DNA of 64,000 nt from Rhabditoides inermis (lineage: Eukaryota; Nematoda; Chromadorea; Rhabditida; Rhabditidae): assembly GCA_963966185.1 (NCBI GenBank), contig CAWZYM010000339.1, forward strand, positions 1 through 64,000, written 5' to 3'. How positions within the stretch are numbered: position 1 is the first letter of the stretch; every line of letters begins with the position of its first letter. The translations under genes and the position numbers were made by a program. Positions 62,280 to 64,000 of this stretch are shown piece by piece. The notes below the pieces were generated by a model. The model worked only from the letters and a program-made list of their open reading frames with translations. It searched no databases and had not been told where the DNA came from.

Positions 62280-62708
62280 ATGGAAGCTGAAGTGAATTCG
62301 TTCCTGAAACGATTCACATACAATCTCAACAGATTTCCGTGCTTCAAAAAGGTTTGTTGACCAGTATTCTTTTTGTATAAACTTCTGGATTTCAGTTCAG
62401 TCTCGCGTTTTCTCGCTCGGTGTTTGAGATAATTTCGAAGAGGCCGGCACACAAAAGGGAGGCAGCGAGGAAAGAATACTACAAGCACTTTCAGTGGGTT
62501 ACTGTAGACAGGATTACTGTATAGATGTACTATGTGTTCCAGTGCGGTCGAGGAGCAGTGGCGCGCGGTGAACGACAAGGGAATCAGCTACAAAAACAAT
62601 CTGCCGGGTGGGTGGCTCTTTTTCTTCTTTTTCTCCCTCTCCCCTCTCCCTCCCTCTCTTCTTCTTCTCCCCCCCCCCCCCTCTCTCCCCCCCCCCCCTC
62701 TCTTCATC

Positions 62709-62751
<43 letters not shown>

Positions 62752-64000
62752 GATTCCTTGTCTTCAGCTGAGGTGGAAGAAGCGCTATACGCCAAGTTTG
62801 CCAGCGAGAAGAATCTCAAGAAAATCAAGTCACTCAAACATGTGAGTATTCTATTTTGGTTTCAATTTTTTAACATTATCCATTAAATGAATTGATTACA
62901 GTTGCAATCGCAGTACTCGCAGTTTGTGAAGACGCGTGTGAGCCGGCTGCCGCCAGAGAAGCGAGCGGCGGTGCGCGAGAAGTACGCCGAGAGAATGCCG
63001 TGAGTTGGGGAGGGAGGGGAAGAGGAATGACGGACAGACGGACAGACAGAGTCGTGTATGGACAGACCGGCACTGATAGACTGTCTGACATACGGAACGG
63101 ACTGACGGACAGACAGACTGACTGATGGACAGGCACAGAAAGACATGCAGGCACAGACAGACACAGACATACAGATAGACAGACAGGCGGACAGACAAAG
63201 AAGGGAAAGACTAACGTAGCCTTGAGCAGGTATCTGTCGGAGCAGTACAAGGCGGTTCGCGCGCGCCACGGTGTGCCGGTGGAGGAGGGGGAGGAGCTGG
63301 AGGAGGTGGAGTGCGTGGACTGGCAGAGCGAGGGAGGGGGAGGGACGGAGGCGAGTGGCAGCGACATGGAGCTGGACAGTGGGGCCGAGGAGGGGAAGGG
63401 GCAGCCTGCCAGGCTGGGCTATGTCGACGAGCGAGCGTTCGAAGAGTTCGCCGTCGGACTGGACAGGTTCAACAGCAAGAAGAGGGTGAGTGGGGGGAGG
63501 GACGGGGAGAAGAGGTTCGCATGCCTGTGAGTGAGGGGGAGAGAGAGGAGTAGGGGAGAGAGGTGTGGGATGCTTTGGTGTAGAGATCATACTGTATCGG
63601 TGAAGATGATAGTGAGCGAAGGGTATAGTATATTGTGGAAGGTGAGGAAAGTGTAAAAATGATCATTCGGATGAGCGAAGAGAAGCATATGTTCACGAGT
63701 AAAGCTGTGTGAAGTTGTATGATTGAGTAGAAGACTGACAGCATCGTTCCTTTCAGCTGAGCATCGAGTACTCTCAGTGGGTGTCGGGCCGGGTGCATGC
63801 GTGGCCGACGGAGGAGCGGAGCTGGGCGAGGCAGGAGTACCTGGCCAGAGTCAGGTGAGAGGGCGAGGGGCTTGACAATTTGCTATCACCACCCTTATTA
63901 AGCAAACATGATCTCAAATGGCTTTGTCGAACTTATATAATGTTTGGTTTGCAGAGATCTGATCAAGCGTTGGTCGGCGACTCGCGGCCACTGTAGAGGT
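62280..64000 (+). CDS. Operon gene 3: protein with three ~50-residue repeats (runs off the window)
   Basis: Exons: 62280-62351, 62396-62493, 62543-62607, 62768-62841, 62902-62999, 63230-63485, 63757-63854 and 63955 onward; phases close. Three repeats follow one pattern. The first is FSLAFSRSVFEIISKRP with EAARKEYYKHF, the second YSQFVKTRVSRLPPEKRAAV with REKYAERMPYLSEQY, the third YSQWVSGRVHAWPTEER with ARQEYLARVRDLIKRW. Each has an aromatic-Ser-Gln start, an LP/WP turn, then a Glu/Arg helix. An acidic linker (EEGEELEEVE) separates the second and third. The layout faintly recalls the second half of an HMG box, but the match is too weak to claim. The family is otherwise unknown. The gene is incomplete at the right edge. 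Confidence 0.72.

Noticed and set aside
62883..63590. Minus-strand frame of 235 codons opposite operon gene 3
   Set aside because: It is a shadow of real plus-strand exons plus a CAGA-rich intron, with no independent start or splice support.

Overview
This window is eukaryotic and most likely from a nematode. The genes are split into many short exons by GT-AG introns with T-rich acceptors (TTTTCAG type). Three plus-strand genes at the right end are spaced like a nematode operon, with about 100 bp from each poly(A) signal to an AG acceptor just ahead of the next ATG. The left part carries 5'-truncated non-LTR retrotransposons, tRNA-like SINEs and foldback MITEs, and introns are filled with (GA/CT)n. 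I cannot assign a genus from the sequence alone.

Layout. 1-660: remnant of an RTE-like reverse transcriptase. 970-3225: a broken copy of the serpin gene found intact at 25308-30323; it has a nonsense codon and a LINE inserted with a 23-bp target-site duplication. 3230-5990: no gene recognised, one MITE and a LINE tail. 6020-8121: a gene for a predicted secreted protein of unknown family. About 9060-24860: a very large inverted duplication holding two head-to-head F-box-like genes (minus 17926 to 9697; plus 18988 to 24261) around a shared central spacer, with one copy lacking a block of linker exons. 25308-30323: a serpin-like gene whose reactive-centre-loop position is replaced by several hundred low-complexity residues, then a normal serpin C-terminus. 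31281-40037 (minus): a secreted proline-rich protein with a cysteine-containing C-terminal part, one of whose introns holds a 1.9-kb 10-bp minisatellite and a MITE. 40200-41330: decayed LINE, a SINE with a 24-bp target-site duplication, and an orphan exon-like piece.

42148-64000: the candidate operon. Gene 1 (42148-49131) combines a Gly/Tyr/Ala low-complexity block, an RS domain and two copies of a helical module. Gene 2 (49356-61849) has two related modules, a long Gly-Pro-Phe-rich segment and coiled coils. Gene 3 (62280 to beyond the window) has three copies of a different ~50-residue repeat. The modules of genes 1 and 2 look distantly homologous. I recognise none of these families by name. 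The RS and Gly/Tyr segments suggest a nuclear, RNA-associated role, which is inference only.

The points most worth following up are the serpin with a giant insertion in its loop, the operon of repeat-module proteins, the F-box palindrome lying between two serpin copies, the large foldback element with a candidate 7-bp target-site duplication, and the placement of GA/CT microsatellites directly next to splice sites. All exon boundaries were assigned by eye and need transcript support.
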